Positions 1 through 10,815 are shown, counted from the first letter of the stretch. The stretch is 64,000 nucleotides of DNA from Muscardinus avellanarius (GCA_963383645.1 OY726569.1:33195592-33259591); one strand, 5' to 3'. The notes: generated by a model from the sequence alone, not told the origin. Made by a program: numbers and translations.

Positions 1-130
1 TGGAAACAGGGTCTCACTAAATTGCTGAGATCCTCACTAAGTAGCTGAGGTTGGCTTTGAACCTGCGAGATCCTCCTGTCTCAGCCTCCCAAGCACAGGG
101 ATTACAAGCGTGTACCACCACGCCTAGCTG
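1..130 (-). mobile_element. B1-dID SINE, minus strand, cut by window edge
   Basis: Read on the minus strand this is the 7SL-derived left part of a squirrel-type B1-dID SINE: GGCGTGGTGG-like head, TGTAATCCC, GGGAGGCTGAGACAGGAGGATC and AGACCCTGTTTCCA motifs in that order. The ID-like right part and tail lie off the window. These SINEs are non-coding RNA polymerase III transcription units mobilised by L1 proteins. Confidence 0.85.
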
Positions 131-184
131 CTGTATTTTTTTTAAACCAGTAAAAAAAAAATTATGAGCTGTTTTGTCTTTTCT

Positions 185-430
185 GATAAGCTTAGTCTTG
201 AAGTCTAATTTGTCTTATATCATAGTTGCTATTCCTCTTGTCTTTGAGTTCCATTAGCATGGATTAACTTGTTCCAGCCCTTCACTTTTAGTTTGTGACT
301 ATTCTTATAAGGTGTGTTTCATGCAGACAGCATATAGATAGATGATGGTTTTTATTCATTTTGCCACCTTACATTTTTGGGAGGAGTTGAGGTCATTTAT
401 GTACAGCATGATTATTGAGAGATTATTTTT
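185..430 (-). mobile_element. Old L1 fragment, ORF2 endonuclease start, minus strand
   Basis: The minus strand matches the start of L1 ORF2, the stretch encoding the first ~70 residues of the endonuclease (segment around 'gcagaatggataaaaa' and 'ctgcctgcatgaaaca'). It is heavily mutated with no open frame. The orientation is clear; the exact ends are not. Confidence 0.55.
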
Positions 431-950
431 TTCAAGGAATGACATTTTATTTTTTGTATACATTATCTTAAGACCTTTAATAAAAGGTTTATCTTTTATT
501 ACTTTAAAAAATACTGTGAATTATCTATGTGTCCTGTGCAAGCTTCCAGTGGGACCCTGCCCCTTCTCTCATGACTTAATTCCCAGTTTAACTGTCTCTC
601 TTAACATAAAGATCCAAATGTCATTGGAAAGTACACTGAAAACTATTAAATAATACAGGATGTAGAGCATTGTATCAGTATTTTTTAAAGGGAAAGCACT
701 GTGAATTTTAAGATAAAGTTAAACATATTACTACAGAATATTTCTAAGAACTTTGGTCTTAATAATATTTTATAAATTTATACTGCAATTATTATTATTC
801 AAAAAACTTTACAAGCACTAGTGTATTTGGTCCTCAAGAAAAATCTAATCTCCAGAGTCAGGTACTTTTTCTACTTCTGTCTTGCACATAATGAAATTAA
901 GTATCAAAGAGATTAGGTAACTTGTAAAATTTCACACAGCTCAAGAATCT
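431..950. other. Unassigned AT-rich DNA
   Basis: No gene, recognisable repeat or RNA was seen. A 103-aa frame at 342-653 crosses repeat and non-repeat DNA, shows no domain or coding bias, and is taken as chance. Confidence 0.5.
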
Positions 951-952
951 AT

Positions 953-954
<2 letters not shown>

Positions 955-1042
<88 letters not shown>

Positions 1043-1088
1043 ATATGTATATATGTATATATATATATAACATACATATATATATAAA

Positions 1089-1121
<33 letters not shown>
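955..1121. repeat. Compound (AT)n(GT)n(TA)n(AC)n(AT)n microsatellite
   Basis: (AT)n runs from 955 to 988, (GT)n from 989 to 1034, then interrupted (TA)n, a short (AC)n and a second (AT)n to about 1120. The GT and AC blocks are on opposite sides, so the tract is partly self-complementary. It abuts the 3' end of the minus-strand L1 that follows and may have grown from its A-rich tail. Confidence 0.95.
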
Positions 1122-1129
1122 ATTTATAT

Positions 1130-3350
1130 GTGTTGGAACATATTGAAGATTGTATACATTGAGACTGTGCTTGATGCCCTCTCCCCTCCATTCCCCTTCC
1201 CCTCTCCCAACAATGAGTGTCCAGGTTATCCATGCTCTATTCATACTTTTACACATATTCAGATGTAGTTCCTCTATTATTCAACCTCAGCCTTCTTCCC
1301 CTCATATCCTTCCATTCTAGCTTTGCTGAGATTTCTACTCCATTATCTGGAGTCCCTCTGGTATCCCCAATGCTCCCTAGTTTGGGCATATTAGAGGAAA
1401 GATATGTCCCTTTTCTTTCTGTGTTTGGCTGATCTCGCTTAACATAATGTTCTCCAGGTCTTTCTATCTTCTTGCAAATGACATGATTTTGTTCTTTATA
1501 GCTGAGTAGAATTCCATTGTGTGTATTTCCCATAATTTTGCAATCCATTCATCTGTTGATGGAGACCCAGATTGGTTCCATATTTTGGCTATTATGAATT
1601 GTGCTGCTATGAACATAGGTATGCAGATGTTACTGAAGTTCTCTGATTTCAAATTTTCAAAAGGAGTTGAGAGATGATTTTTATTTCTGAGTTTTAACTT
1701 CTGTTTGAGGTAATGTTTGAATATCATTTGGTCTTTTGTTTTGTTGCTTTTAATATTCTCTTCTTGCATTCTACATTGGTCAGTTTGACTATTCTGTGGT
1801 GTGGTGAACCTTTTCTCTGATCTTGTCTGAGGGGATTCTATAGGTTTCTTGTACCTGTGTATCCATCTCTTGTTCTATGTTTGAAGAATTTTTTGATATT
1901 ACATTTTTCAAAAGATTGTTGATCTCTGTTTGGTTTAACCTTCTATTCCCTCTTCTGCTAATTATTTTTAGGTTAGCTCTTTTAAAATGGGCCCATATTT
2001 TTTCAATGTCCAATTCATGCTGTCGAATTGTTTTTTTCTAAGTTACATACTATGCCTTCATGTTTGGAGTGATCATCCTCTAGGAGCAAGATTCTATTCT
2101 TCATGTGGTCTAATCAATTGTTTATAGTTTGAATTGATGCCTTTATATCAATTGATGCCTTTCAGTCTCTCTCTAACTTTTTTTTAGAAAGTCTTGTATT
2201 ATTTCTACAGTTACATTCCTGATTTGACCTCCTGGAGATCTCTGCAATTCTGTGTTGTCAGGTTCTGTTATTGTAGTGTTGTGGGAGGTCATTGCTTCCT
2301 TGTTATTCCTTTTTCTCATGATTTCAGAAGTTTGTATTTGTTGGTTTTGATAGATTTATCTCAGTCTCTAGGTGTCGAGGAAAGAAGCTTATAAAAGGGG
2401 TGGAAAAATGAGCAAAGAAACACACAACAAAAACAGAAAAAAAAACAAATGAACAACAAAATAATGCAACCCATAAATATATGAATATTGAGCAGACTTT
2501 GCCTCTGCAGTCCTCCTGGGTCTGCATGGATTCTTTCAGCCTTTTAAGGTTCACAGTATATAATAGCTTGTTGAGCATGTTCCATGCAAACTCATTTGCT
2601 TTGTAACCCATAGTAATGACATTAGTTAATAGTCCTACTTTTTGGTCTCTTTCAAGGATTGGGATGCTGGCCTCGTATATATTTCTGTGCAAGTTTTGAG
2701 TGACACCAACACCTTTCCCGCTGCGCACCTAGGTCTCTGAGCTCCCCAAAAGAACCTGTCTCTGAGACTCTTTCAGTATAAACAGGCAGCTGGTATCTCC
2801 AGTGCTGGATCTAATGTTTAGCACAGGTACCCATGCTTTCCATAAACTCTAAGCCCACATCTCTCTCTGCCTGCATAGTTTGTGGGTGCTGCTGGGATCA
2901 GACTCACTGTATATGTAGGAATTTGTGTTAACCACAACTAAAGCTGAGTTAGTCTGACTTCTCAGTCACAATTGAGTAATCTGTGGAAATGTTTGGAGAC
3001 CCTATTTGGGCTCTGAGCCCTCGGGACTGTAGGCCTCTTTGTCTGATTGGCCCTGACAATCCATGTCTCTGCTGTGTTCAACAGCAGACTTCACCCTCAC
3101 CTTCACCAGGGTGAAGCACAAGAGTCTACTACTTGCTGGTCAAGTTCCTGTGGCCTCACAGGGCAGTCTCCCACAGGGAAAGCTGGTTCACTGATGGTGG
3201 ATCTCTGGAGGATGCATGTGTTAGTTCACCACTATTATAGGTTGTAGCCAGGGTCCTGGAAGGAGCTGCAGCTGATTACTTTGTTTCAAGTCATTCCCTT
3301 TTTTTGTTGGGGTTTCTGGAGGATGCAGTGAAAGCAGTCAAGTTTCAGAG
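1130..3350 (-). mobile_element. L1 with most of ORF2 missing, minus strand
   Basis: In plus coordinates this runs from the L1 3'UTR and ORF2 C-terminus (about 1130-1665), directly into ORF1 (about 1680-2360), then into a long 5'UTR-like region to about 3350. The ORF2 C-terminal part shows the familiar carboxy-terminal frame ([17 protein letters not shown] at roughly 1560-1650). The endonuclease, reverse transcriptase and most of the C-terminal region, over 3 kb, are absent. This is an internal deletion rather than the usual 5' truncation, because the 5'UTR is kept. Possible causes are splicing of the L1 RNA before insertion or later recombination. The 5' boundary is uncertain because the 5'UTR is not like the two others in the window. 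Confidence 0.7.
1680..2360 (-). pseudogene. L1 ORF1 remnant
   Basis: The minus-strand frame at 1789-2013 encodes a piece of L1 ORF1p around the coiled-coil end and start of the RRM (WAHFKRANLKIISRRGNRR, then VQETYRIPSDKIREK). It is similar to residues ~130-190 of the intact ORF1p at 32272-33249. Frames on either side continue the homology but are broken by stops and indels. The protein family is an RNA-binding, trimeric chaperone of the L1 ribonucleoprotein. This copy is dead. Confidence 0.75.
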
Positions 3351-3581
3351 GTTTTTTTTTTTTTTTTACAGTACAGAGGATGGAACCCAGAGGAGGCATT
3401 CTACCTTCGAGCTACACCCCCAGCCCTATTTTTTATTCTTTATCTTGAAATAGGGTCTCACTGAGTTGCAAAGGGCCTCACTAAGTAGCTGAGGCTGCCT
3501 TAGAATCATGATCCTCCTGTCTCAGCCTCTCCCCGAAAGCTGGTACTACAAGCATGTACCACCACTCCTGGAGAGTTTCAG
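3341..3581 (-). mobile_element. B1-dID SINE, minus strand
   Basis: The poly-T tail is at 3352-3367, the ID-like part follows (GGATGGAACCCAGAGG, CTACACCCCCAGCCC), then the B1 part to 3570. A short direct repeat agtttcag (3341-3348 and 3574-3581) is a plausible target-site duplication. Confidence 0.85.
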
Positions 3582-4120
3582 TTTTTAAAGTTGAAAAAGT
3601 TCTAGAAATTTGAAATTTTTTGATCCAAATTCTGAGAAAACACTACTAATACCAACAAGAAAATTCTCCAGAGTCACCACTTCTTAATCATTGCCAAATG
3701 ATTAATTAAATCAATTAATTGTAAAATAATTAATTCTTAATTAATAATATGGAAAAAAGTAATAGAGCATGAAAGGCTGAAACATAAGTACCACAGAAAT
3801 TGAGACCATTGAAGGAATAAGAGCTTTAGATTCCATTTTATTTTTACTTCATGGTATATATAGAAGTGAATGATGGACATAATCCCTTGTCCCCCATTTA
3901 CCTATAGTTTAGATAATTTCAAGCACAGTGAGAATTAAATAATTTGCAGGATAAGAGAGTGACATTACAGAGCACAGCTGAGTCTACAATCTAGAAATAA
4001 AGAAAAAAAGTGTTAACTATTAGACATACAAGGTACCTGAATGCAGGACAGACAGATTGATTGACTTATGTAGATCACTGCTTATACAGATTACCATGAG
4101 ACAATTTAAATTTGCAATTT
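3582..4120. other. Unassigned AT-rich DNA
   Basis: No gene or repeat was recognised. TTAATTAA-rich sequence around 3695-3750 is simply low-complexity AT. Confidence 0.5.
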
Positions 4121-4258
4121 AAAATATGCTGGGAACTTGGTGTATTCATTTCGGGTCACCCCCATATGCCATTTTGGCATGGGGCTGTATTTCTATTTTC
4201 CGTATTTCTATCTTTCTAATAAACTTCTTTAAATCTTCAAAAAATATACTGGGAACTT
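4121..4258 (+). mobile_element. 102-bp retroposed 3' end of a polyadenylated RNA
   Basis: An 18-bp direct repeat (aaaatatgctgggaactt at 4121-4138, one mismatch at 4241-4258) flanks a 102-bp insert. The insert has an AATAAA signal at about 4219-4224, some 15 nt of following sequence, then the start of an A tail. That is the layout of a 5'-truncated retrocopy made by L1 machinery. The source is not identified. The pyrimidine-rich stretch ahead of AATAAA resembles the R region of a retroviral LTR transcript, but this is only a guess. Confidence 0.7.
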
Positions 4259-4337
4259 AAGGCTTCTAAATAAAAATGCAGTCTAATAATATATTTTAAT
4301 ATACTCTTTCTGGTACATTGTAATTTGACATCATAGT

Positions 4338-4406
4338 AAAGTTTAAGGTGATACCAACATATATGCACACTTGATGTGCATATATGTTGGTATCACCTTA
4401 AACTTT
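4338..4406. repeat. Perfect 32-bp inverted repeat with 5-nt loop
   Basis: The left arm 4338-4369 is the exact reverse complement of the right arm 4375-4406; the loop is cttga. Arms begin aaagtttaaggtgatacc and end ccttaaacttt. No TA dinucleotide duplication flanks it, so a mariner-type MITE is not obvious. A local template-switch product or hairpin-RNA gene are alternatives. Confidence 0.95.
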
Positions 4407-4411
4407 CATTT

Positions 4412-4450
4412 AAACCATATCATTAAGCCATATCATTAAACCATATCGTT
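4412..4450. repeat. 13-bp tandem repeat, 3 copies
   Basis: Copies are aaaccatatcatt, aagccatatcatt and aaaccatatcgtt, at 4412-4424, 4425-4437 and 4438-4450. It begins six bases after the inverted repeat. Confidence 0.9.
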
Positions 4451-4916
4451 TTTATAGCAGCATCCAGCTGTTGGGACAAGACCCATCTGCTAATTCTAGT
4501 TATGTAGGTGTTAGGAAAATATCTATCTACAGGCAAGAGAGAGGGAAAAGGAACCCATCTTATATGTTGGCTTTGGTTATGACTTGGGACATAGATATTA
4601 TTGGAGAATATATTTAAACCTTTTTATTCAGTGATGATTTTACCTTGTCCCAGAAGGCTTCTAGAAGTAAGGGCATGACTCTTCACACTAGTTTAATTCA
4701 AGAGTACTTATAGTTTTTCAGGAACAGTGCTAAATATTTATGAAATGAATTCTAAAACTCATAAAAGTTATGAGATATCATAGTTTTTATAAAAATATAA
4801 CTGAAGTTTGTATAAATTTAATGGTTTATAAAATTCACATGTTGAAACACTGGTGGAATCAAAACTTGAACTCCGGCAACTTGGCGTAACATCAGCTATC
4901 TATTCATATGGTTGTC
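4451..4916. other. Unassigned DNA
   Basis: No gene or repeat recognised. The few open frames are short and lack coding features. Confidence 0.5.
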
Positions 4917-5150
4917 AAAGAAGGAATTAAATGAGCCGGGCGTGGTGGTGCACACTTGTAATCTCCGTGCTTGGGAGGCAGAGACAGGAGGACCGCGCAG
5001 GTTCGAAGCCAGCCGTGCGCTGGCTTAGGAGACCCTGTTTCCAAATAAAAATGTAAAAATAGGTCTGAGAGTGTAGCCCGGAGGTAGAAGGGCTTCCAGG
5101 AACCCCAGTACCACCAAAAACTAAAAAATAAAAAAGAAGGAATTAAATGA
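4917..5150 (+). mobile_element. Complete B1-dID SINE with perfect 18-bp TSD
   Basis: The SINE occupies 4935-5132: B1 part (GCCGGGCGTGGTGG start, GGGAGGCAGAGACAGGAGG, AGACCCTGTTTCCAAATAAA), then ID-like part (AGGTCTGAGAGTGTAGCCC to CCCCAGTACCACC) and an A-rich tail. The direct repeat aaagaaggaattaaatga is exact at 4917-4934 and 5133-5150. The exact TSD implies a fairly recent insertion. Confidence 0.95.
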
Positions 5151-7795
5151 CCTTGAAGTAAACTTACCATGAAGAAGAACCAAAGTAGACTGGATCAACA
5201 GCAGTACTCAGTGTTTCCTAAACTCAAGTGGCAATTTAAATAAATTATAGAACTTTTTATAATAGTATAATATTGCCAGCTCTTTATATATTTATTTAAA
5301 TGCATACGTAATTTTTTTGAAAATACGTAGTATTGTAAATTCTTGTTAAAATTTCTGAAAAACAGTATCTGTGTGTCCATATACTATTTCTGGAGGTTCA
5401 TACATGAAAATGAAGTGGTTTCCTGCGTAGAAGTATACCAGATGAAGAATAATGAGAGTAGAAGGGGTGCTGATAATTCTTTCTCAGTTTTTCTTTTATA
5501 TGTAAAGTAGTTTAGCCTAAAATAGTTTAATAACGAAAACTATATTGTAAGATTGAGAGAGCACTTTAAACCTTATCTCAAAGTGGTCTACATTTTTCAA
5601 AAACCATTGTGTTTTATGTCTAAAAAGAAGATTAGTAAGAAGGGAAGAGGCAATATTGATTTATGCATCCTGCTATCCCTTAGTATTCTAGGTAATCTCT
5701 TGGTTTATTCTGTCTTTGTCAGCAGAAAGTATGATTAGCATTTAGTCAAGGTATTATTTTTCATCTAGAAATTGAAAATGCGAATTCTTTATAAAAGGAA
5801 AGGAGAGAGCATGCACCTATTTTACTCAAGCAATTTACACTTTCAGAGTGGTGAAGAGGCCAGATTGATAACACTGAACTTGTACATCAAATAATTAAGC
5901 TTTAATCTCCTATTCAAAGACTTCAGCTTAGGGGTCACAAGGAATCAAGAAAACTTTTTCTTTTTAATCAATCTCGGATGATTAGTGACTTTGTTTGTGG
6001 AATGATCCTTTCCAAGCATAGCAGTGCAGCATTAGAGTAAAATAGGAGAAAAAGATTAAGGAGTTTAATTTACTTGGCATGTTATTACTATGTTCATATT
6101 AAAATACTCAGAATTACAGCAAAACTTTATCATTTATTAATATTACTTTTGCCTCTATGGGGGTTATATCGAGAAAGCAATATTCCAGTTATAAAGGCCA
6201 CTGTCAAGTGATATTTTTCTTAATTTAATTTTATTCTTCCTTGTAAAGTAACCTCCTGGGTTCTTAAAATAAAATCTATTTATTTATTGAAAGGCAATTC
6301 TTCTTCACCCTCAATAAGCTTCCCATCTCCAGTTTCTTATTGTGACATTGTTTAGCATAACAAGACACCTTCTAAATATTGACAAACCTATCAGCATGCC
6401 TATCTATAGGAGATAAGATAAATGGAGGTTTTTTCAGACTGTTATGTTTTTATAATAGCATATGTGGGGCTTTTCTGGTTTTATCTTGGAATCAACAGAG
6501 TTCAGAAAATCTGCAAAAATCTTTATATTAAATATAAAAAATAAATGTTAAACAAAATTCAAAACTTCTCTGGAATAGAAATGAAACCCTTATGAAGAAA
6601 TTGATGATTTTTAGCCCACTTGGTTGTATATTGTTTGCCTCATGTAGTAGACAAAGCTGTTTTTCAGAATCAATAGTTAATTTTTGGTTTTGAGGCATGA
6701 AACTTGGTAGAGAGCTGGTTTTCATACAGTTGAAAAGTAAATATCAAGAAAATACAGGCAGTTTTCTAAGCTTTTTGTCATGATGGAGGTATATCATCTA
6801 ATAATACCTTATAATCAAAACCATCATTACTATGAGAAAAATCATATTCTATCTAGAAAAGACAATAACATATTTATCAGGACCAGATTAGTGCTTGGTA
6901 GGGTTTCTTGGTAGTTTAAAAATTGTACTAAACAGCTTGGATGAAGATGTATTCCATGCTTCCAAATAGTAGCTTGTCTTAACAGCCTCCTCCTGAGACC
7001 TACACTCTGTGTAGTAAGATCCATAATATTTTTTCTGTATTGAGACTTTTTATGTCATGAACTAAGCATATAAGATGCACATTTTAGTGGATTAATTACA
7101 GTTTTTTAGATGCCTTACAATTCCCCAAAGTACCAACGAAGACCATTTTTCATGCTCTAAAGAAGCGTGGAACAAATATTGACAAAAATAAGACTAGTAT
7201 GTAGGTCCATAAGGATGGTTGCATAAATTGTCTGTTGCTTTGTTCACAATACTCATAAAGCAATTTTGATCTGAAGTCTCAGGGATCCAAGCATTGGCTT
7301 TAAACAACACAAGATGGCCTCTTGGATTTAGTGATTATGAAGAGACAGGAAGGATTAGGTAAAAATTGCTAAACTCTCGTCATTAAATAAGACCACTAGA
7401 GTATATATTTTATACCTTCCTTTCAACTCAGTATAATTCTTATAAGCACACTTCTAAAACATAAACACTATCTTGTACAGTTTTATAAAAGATATGTGCA
7501 TATACTTCAAAAATTATATCATGATCCATGGGATGGGTATAAGACTCTCCCTATGACTCCTCAGAGAAAACCATTTCCCCCTTTTAATTGGTTTAATTAC
7601 CATAATCTCTATAAATAATACAGGTATATTATATCTCTTTTTAAATTAAACAAACAACATTTATTGACTCATTATTATACTATTTTATGTCTTCCTGCAT
7701 TGCAATTTTCTTATAAAATATTTAATGATTTAAGTACCATGTTTTAACATTCTTCTGTGATTTCCATTATTTTAATTTACCTATAGAAAAATCTC
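5151..7795. other. 2.6 kb of unassigned AT-rich DNA
   Basis: No exon with flanking splice-like signals, no SINE, L1 or LTR was recognised. Frames of 60-65 aa at 5195-5380, 5553-5738, 6528-6725 and 6842-7024 have no recognisable domain. This may be single-copy intergenic or intronic DNA. Confidence 0.5.
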
Positions 7796-7799
7796 CTCT

Positions 7800-9190
7800 T
7801 GGTATACGGTTCATGTGTGAGTTTGGACAAATGCAAAGAGTTGTGTACTTATCACAGCCAGCAATATATGGAGCAGTTACATCAACCAGAGCATTATCTA
7901 GGATTATTCATTTTTAATCTACTCTTTTTTTATTCTTAAAACCTGATGTCTACCATCTATTCTCATTCTCTGTTACTATGTGACTTTCTAGTAGTTCATA
8001 AGAAAGGAATCAGAAAGCATGCACCCCTTTGAAGTCCCATTTTATTATTCGGGTCAATACTTTGTTCCTTCTTATTCCTGAGTAATATCCCATTGTTTGG
8101 GTTCACCTTGGTCAGTTCATCTTGTCACCAGGTGAGTACAAGAACATTTATGTTGTTTCTGGTTTGGGGAGCTCCTAAACAAAACTACTTTAAACATGCT
8201 TGTACAGAATTTTTATGAATGAAAATGTTATTTTTCTTGAATAAATACTTGGGTGAGGGTTGTTATATGTAAGTATATATTTTATTTTATAAGAAAATGC
8301 CAAACTGTTGCACCAGCAACACACAGCATTTTGGTTTGTCTCTGAATTTGTCAGGCCATGCAGCTTTTTCAGATCCTAGTTCTTAATCCTGCTGTTTTCC
8401 TATTTAATGGGCATTTATATATCAATTTTTTTTTTTTGGTGGTACTGGGGGTGGAACCCAGAGGCTTTCTACCTCCAGGCTATACTCCCAGACCCTTTTT
8501 TTTTTCTATTTTATTTGGAAACAGTGTCTCATTAAGTTGCTGAAAGCATCACTAAATAGCTGAGGCTGGCTTCGAACCTGTGCGATCCTCCTGTCTCAGC
8601 CTCCCAAGCGCAGGGATTACAAGTGTGCCCCACCACGCCTGGCTTATATAGCTATTCCTTTATGGCTTCAATTTGGATTACCCTAGTGACTAATGATCTT
8701 GGATATCCTTTCATATGCTGATTTGCCACTCATATAGCATCTTCGATGAAGTGTCTATTCAAGCTTTTTGCTCATTTCTTCATTAAATAGTTTTCTTACT
8801 TTTAATTTTTTATAATTCCTTTTATACTGTGGGTACATGTTCTTTGAAGACATTAGCTTTGCAAATATCTTTCTCAAGTACATAACACATCTTTCAATCC
8901 TCTTAACAGTGTCATTCACAGAAAAAATATTTTAAATTTTATTGAAGTACAATGCGTGCTACGTTCTCTGAGAATCATGCTTTTGGTATAGTATCTATGA
9001 ACACTTTGCCAATTGAAAGTTCACCAAAATGTTTATACTTTCTTTTAGAGCATTTAGAGTTTACATGTTGCATAGCTGTCTGCAATCTACTTTCAGTTAA
9101 TTAATGTATGAGGTGAGAAGGCTGATCCATGAGTTTTAAATTTTAGTTTTAATTTTTTATTTAGTTAAATAATTAAAAACTTATTTCATT
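7800..9190 (-). mobile_element. Very old L1, minus strand, 3'UTR and ORF2 end
   Basis: The plus strand carries the antisense of an ancient mammalian L1 3' region: phrases such as gaagtgtctattcaagctt, catcttgtcaccaggtgagt and tcttaacagtgtcattcaca are close to widely shared old L1 sequence. It is split by the SINE at 8426-8644 and has no open frame. Ends are approximate. Confidence 0.6.
8426..8644 (-). mobile_element. B1-dID SINE, minus strand, inside old L1
   Basis: The T tract is at 8426-8437, then an ID-like part and a B1 part ending CCACCACGCCTGGC. L1 homology continues on both sides, so the SINE is the later insertion. The TSD is not clear. Confidence 0.9.
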
Positions 9191-9204
9191 TTTTCAAGTA
9201 AAAT

Positions 9205-9475
9205 TCTTCCTGCATTGTCCAGGCCAGTCTCAAACTCATGATCCTTCTGTCTCGCCTCCTGAGTAGTAGCACTAATTTTCTTTTTTATGGTGCTAGGAAT
9301 TGAACCCAGGAGCATTCTACCTCTGATCTATACCCTCAGCTGACTTTTGTTATTCTTTATTTTGAAGCAGGGTATCACTAAGTTTCAGAGGGCTTCCTAA
9401 GTAGGTGAGGGTGGATGTGAACCCAGATCCTCCTGTCTCAGCCTCCCAAGTACTGGACTGACAAACATGCACCTC
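9205..9475 (-). mobile_element. SINE fragments, minus strand
   Basis: 9205-9275 is a short B1-like head (GCCAGTCTCAAACTCATGAT, TGAGTAGTAGCA). 9276-9475 is a more complete diverged B1-dID with an ID part (ATTGAACCCAGGAGC) and a B1 part ending near CAAACATGCACC. Confidence 0.7.
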
Positions 9476-9650
9476 CTCCTCCTTCTCCTCCTTCTCCTCC
9501 TCCTCCTCTTCCTTCTCTCTTCTCCTCCTCCTCCTCTTCCTTCTTCTCCTTCTTCCCCTCATTCTCCTCCTCCTCCTCCTCCTCTTCCTCCTCCTCCTCC
9601 TCCTCCTCCTCCTCCTCCTTCTCCTCCTCCTTCTTTTTCTTCTTCAAAAC
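9471..9650. repeat. 180-bp (TCC/TTC)n pyrimidine tract
   Basis: An almost uninterrupted C/T strand made of TCC and TTC triplets, lying between two minus-strand SINEs. It is open in several frames, which produces artefactual poly-Glu and poly-Pro frames. Such mirror-like homopurine/homopyrimidine DNA can form triplexes. Confidence 0.95.
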
Positions 9651-9655
9651 TAGAT

Positions 9656-9884
9656 AGAAGACACTTTTTCTGAGGTGCTGGGGATGGAATGCAGGGGCAT
9701 TCTACCTCCGAGCTACAGTCCAGCCCTATTTTTTATTCTTTATTTTGAAATTGGTTCTCACTAAGTTGCAGAGGGCCTCACTAAGTCGCTGAGGCTGGTA
9801 GCGAACCCGGATCCTCTTGTCTCAGCCTCCCAAATGCTGGTATTACAACTATGTGCCACCACACCTGGTTAGAAAACACTTTTT
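9656..9884 (-). mobile_element. B1-dID SINE, minus strand
   Basis: The ID-like part (GCTGGGGATGGAATGC, GAGCTACAGTCCAGCCC) is followed by a B1 part ending CCACCACACCTGG. Flanking agaagacacttttt (about 9656-9669) and agaaaacacttttt (about 9871-9884) form a 13/14-match TSD. Confidence 0.85.
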
Positions 9885-9928
9885 AATCATCACAGTTGGT
9901 AATGTGTCTTCTTTTTCTTTTTGAAGAC

Positions 9929-9954
9929 ATTTCTATATGTTTTCATATAGAAAT
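9929..9954. repeat. 11-bp inverted repeat, TTTT loop
   Basis: atttctatatg (9929-9939) and catatagaaat (9944-9954) are exact reverse complements. No poly-U or promoter context suggests a function. Confidence 0.8.
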
Positions 9955-10245
9955 ATTTCTAAATGGGTGAATTTTGGGGTGAATACCAAATAAACTGACA
10001 TTTTAAATCTGAATTTGGCAAATATGGGCAAATATAGTTCATAGAATTAACTGAGTTACTAGAAATTTGTAGTGTGAAACTAAACAATAAGCAATAGGAC
10101 TCACGTAGCTACAAAAACAATGTCACTAGAATGCATTGATTACTCAACATTGGTATCGGCCCAATTAGCTTTGGACAACATATACCACTGCCAACACTGT
10201 TGCCGCTGGATAATTGACATCATATTAACTTGTAGACTTGTGAGT
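9955..10245. other. Unassigned DNA
   Basis: No gene or repeat was recognised. Confidence 0.4.
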
Positions 10246-10246
10246 T

Positions 10247-10335
10247 TTTACAGTTATCTGTAACTTTACAGTTACAGTTACAGTTATATGTAACTCTACA
10301 GTTATATGACTTGTATAGTTTTTACAGTTATCTCA
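10247..10335. repeat. Local repeats of a tacagttat unit
   Basis: The unit ttacagttatctgtaac recurs in whole or part about five times, and the longer gtttttacagttatct occurs twice (near 10243 and 10320). It looks like imperfect tandem duplication. Confidence 0.75.
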
Positions 10336-10394
10336 TTACCCCAAGTGTAGCATATAGTTTTTCCAGATGAAATAGGAGGTTCAACATAACCAGT

Positions 10395-10580
10395 GTCAGG
10401 TATGGTGGCAAACACCTCTAATCTCAGTACTTGGGAAACTGAGACAGGCAGATTGCAGGCTCTAAGCCAACATCAGAAATTTAGCAATGATGTTTGCAAC
10501 TTGTGAGACTGTTTCCATATAAAAATTAAATAGGGCTGAGGTTGTAGCTCAAAGGCAGACTACCCCTGGATTCCATTCCA
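10395..10580 (+). mobile_element. Diverged B1-dID SINE
   Basis: B1 part (GGTATGGTGGCAAACACC, GGGAAACTGAGACAGGCAG), then the ID-like part (AGGGCTGAGGTTGTAGCTC, ATTCCATTCCAGCATC). It is more diverged than the copies at 4935 or 17314, so older. Confidence 0.8.
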
Positions 10581-10815
10581 GCATCACAAAGAAAGAATTA
10601 AATAAAGAAAATAACAATAATTAATATTGACAGATGTCAATGCAAGGCTTACATGTGGAGAGTGAAGGCTGCCTTGATATGCAACTGCATAGAATGTCTT
10701 TAAATTATTAAAATGACTTCAATACCATTCAAACTCCTAGACTATGTGCCCACTATTATTAGGCTGCTAACCTGTTTGAATCTCTTATCTTCATGGAAGA
10801 GAAGTGATCTCCTGT

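Noticed and set aside
897..1256. 119-aa and 94-aa minus frames with Tyr-Ile and Thr-His repeats
   Set aside because: Translation of the (AT)n/(GT)n microsatellite joined to L1 3'UTR.
2324..2728. 134-aa minus frame
   Set aside because: Spans the L1 5'UTR of the 1.1-3.4 kb element and matches no L1 or host protein.
4338..4406. Confident call as a microRNA gene
   Set aside because: The perfect, mismatch-free stem is unlike typical pre-miRNAs and there is no expression evidence, so it is kept only as an inverted repeat.
4407..4450. CRISPR-like or regulated repeat array
   Set aside because: Three 13-bp units with no spacers in a mammalian context; an ordinary short tandem repeat.
9350..9673. 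Poly-Glu and poly-Pro frames of 68-70 aa on both strands
   Set aside because: Artefacts of the TCC/TTC tract and neighbouring SINEs.
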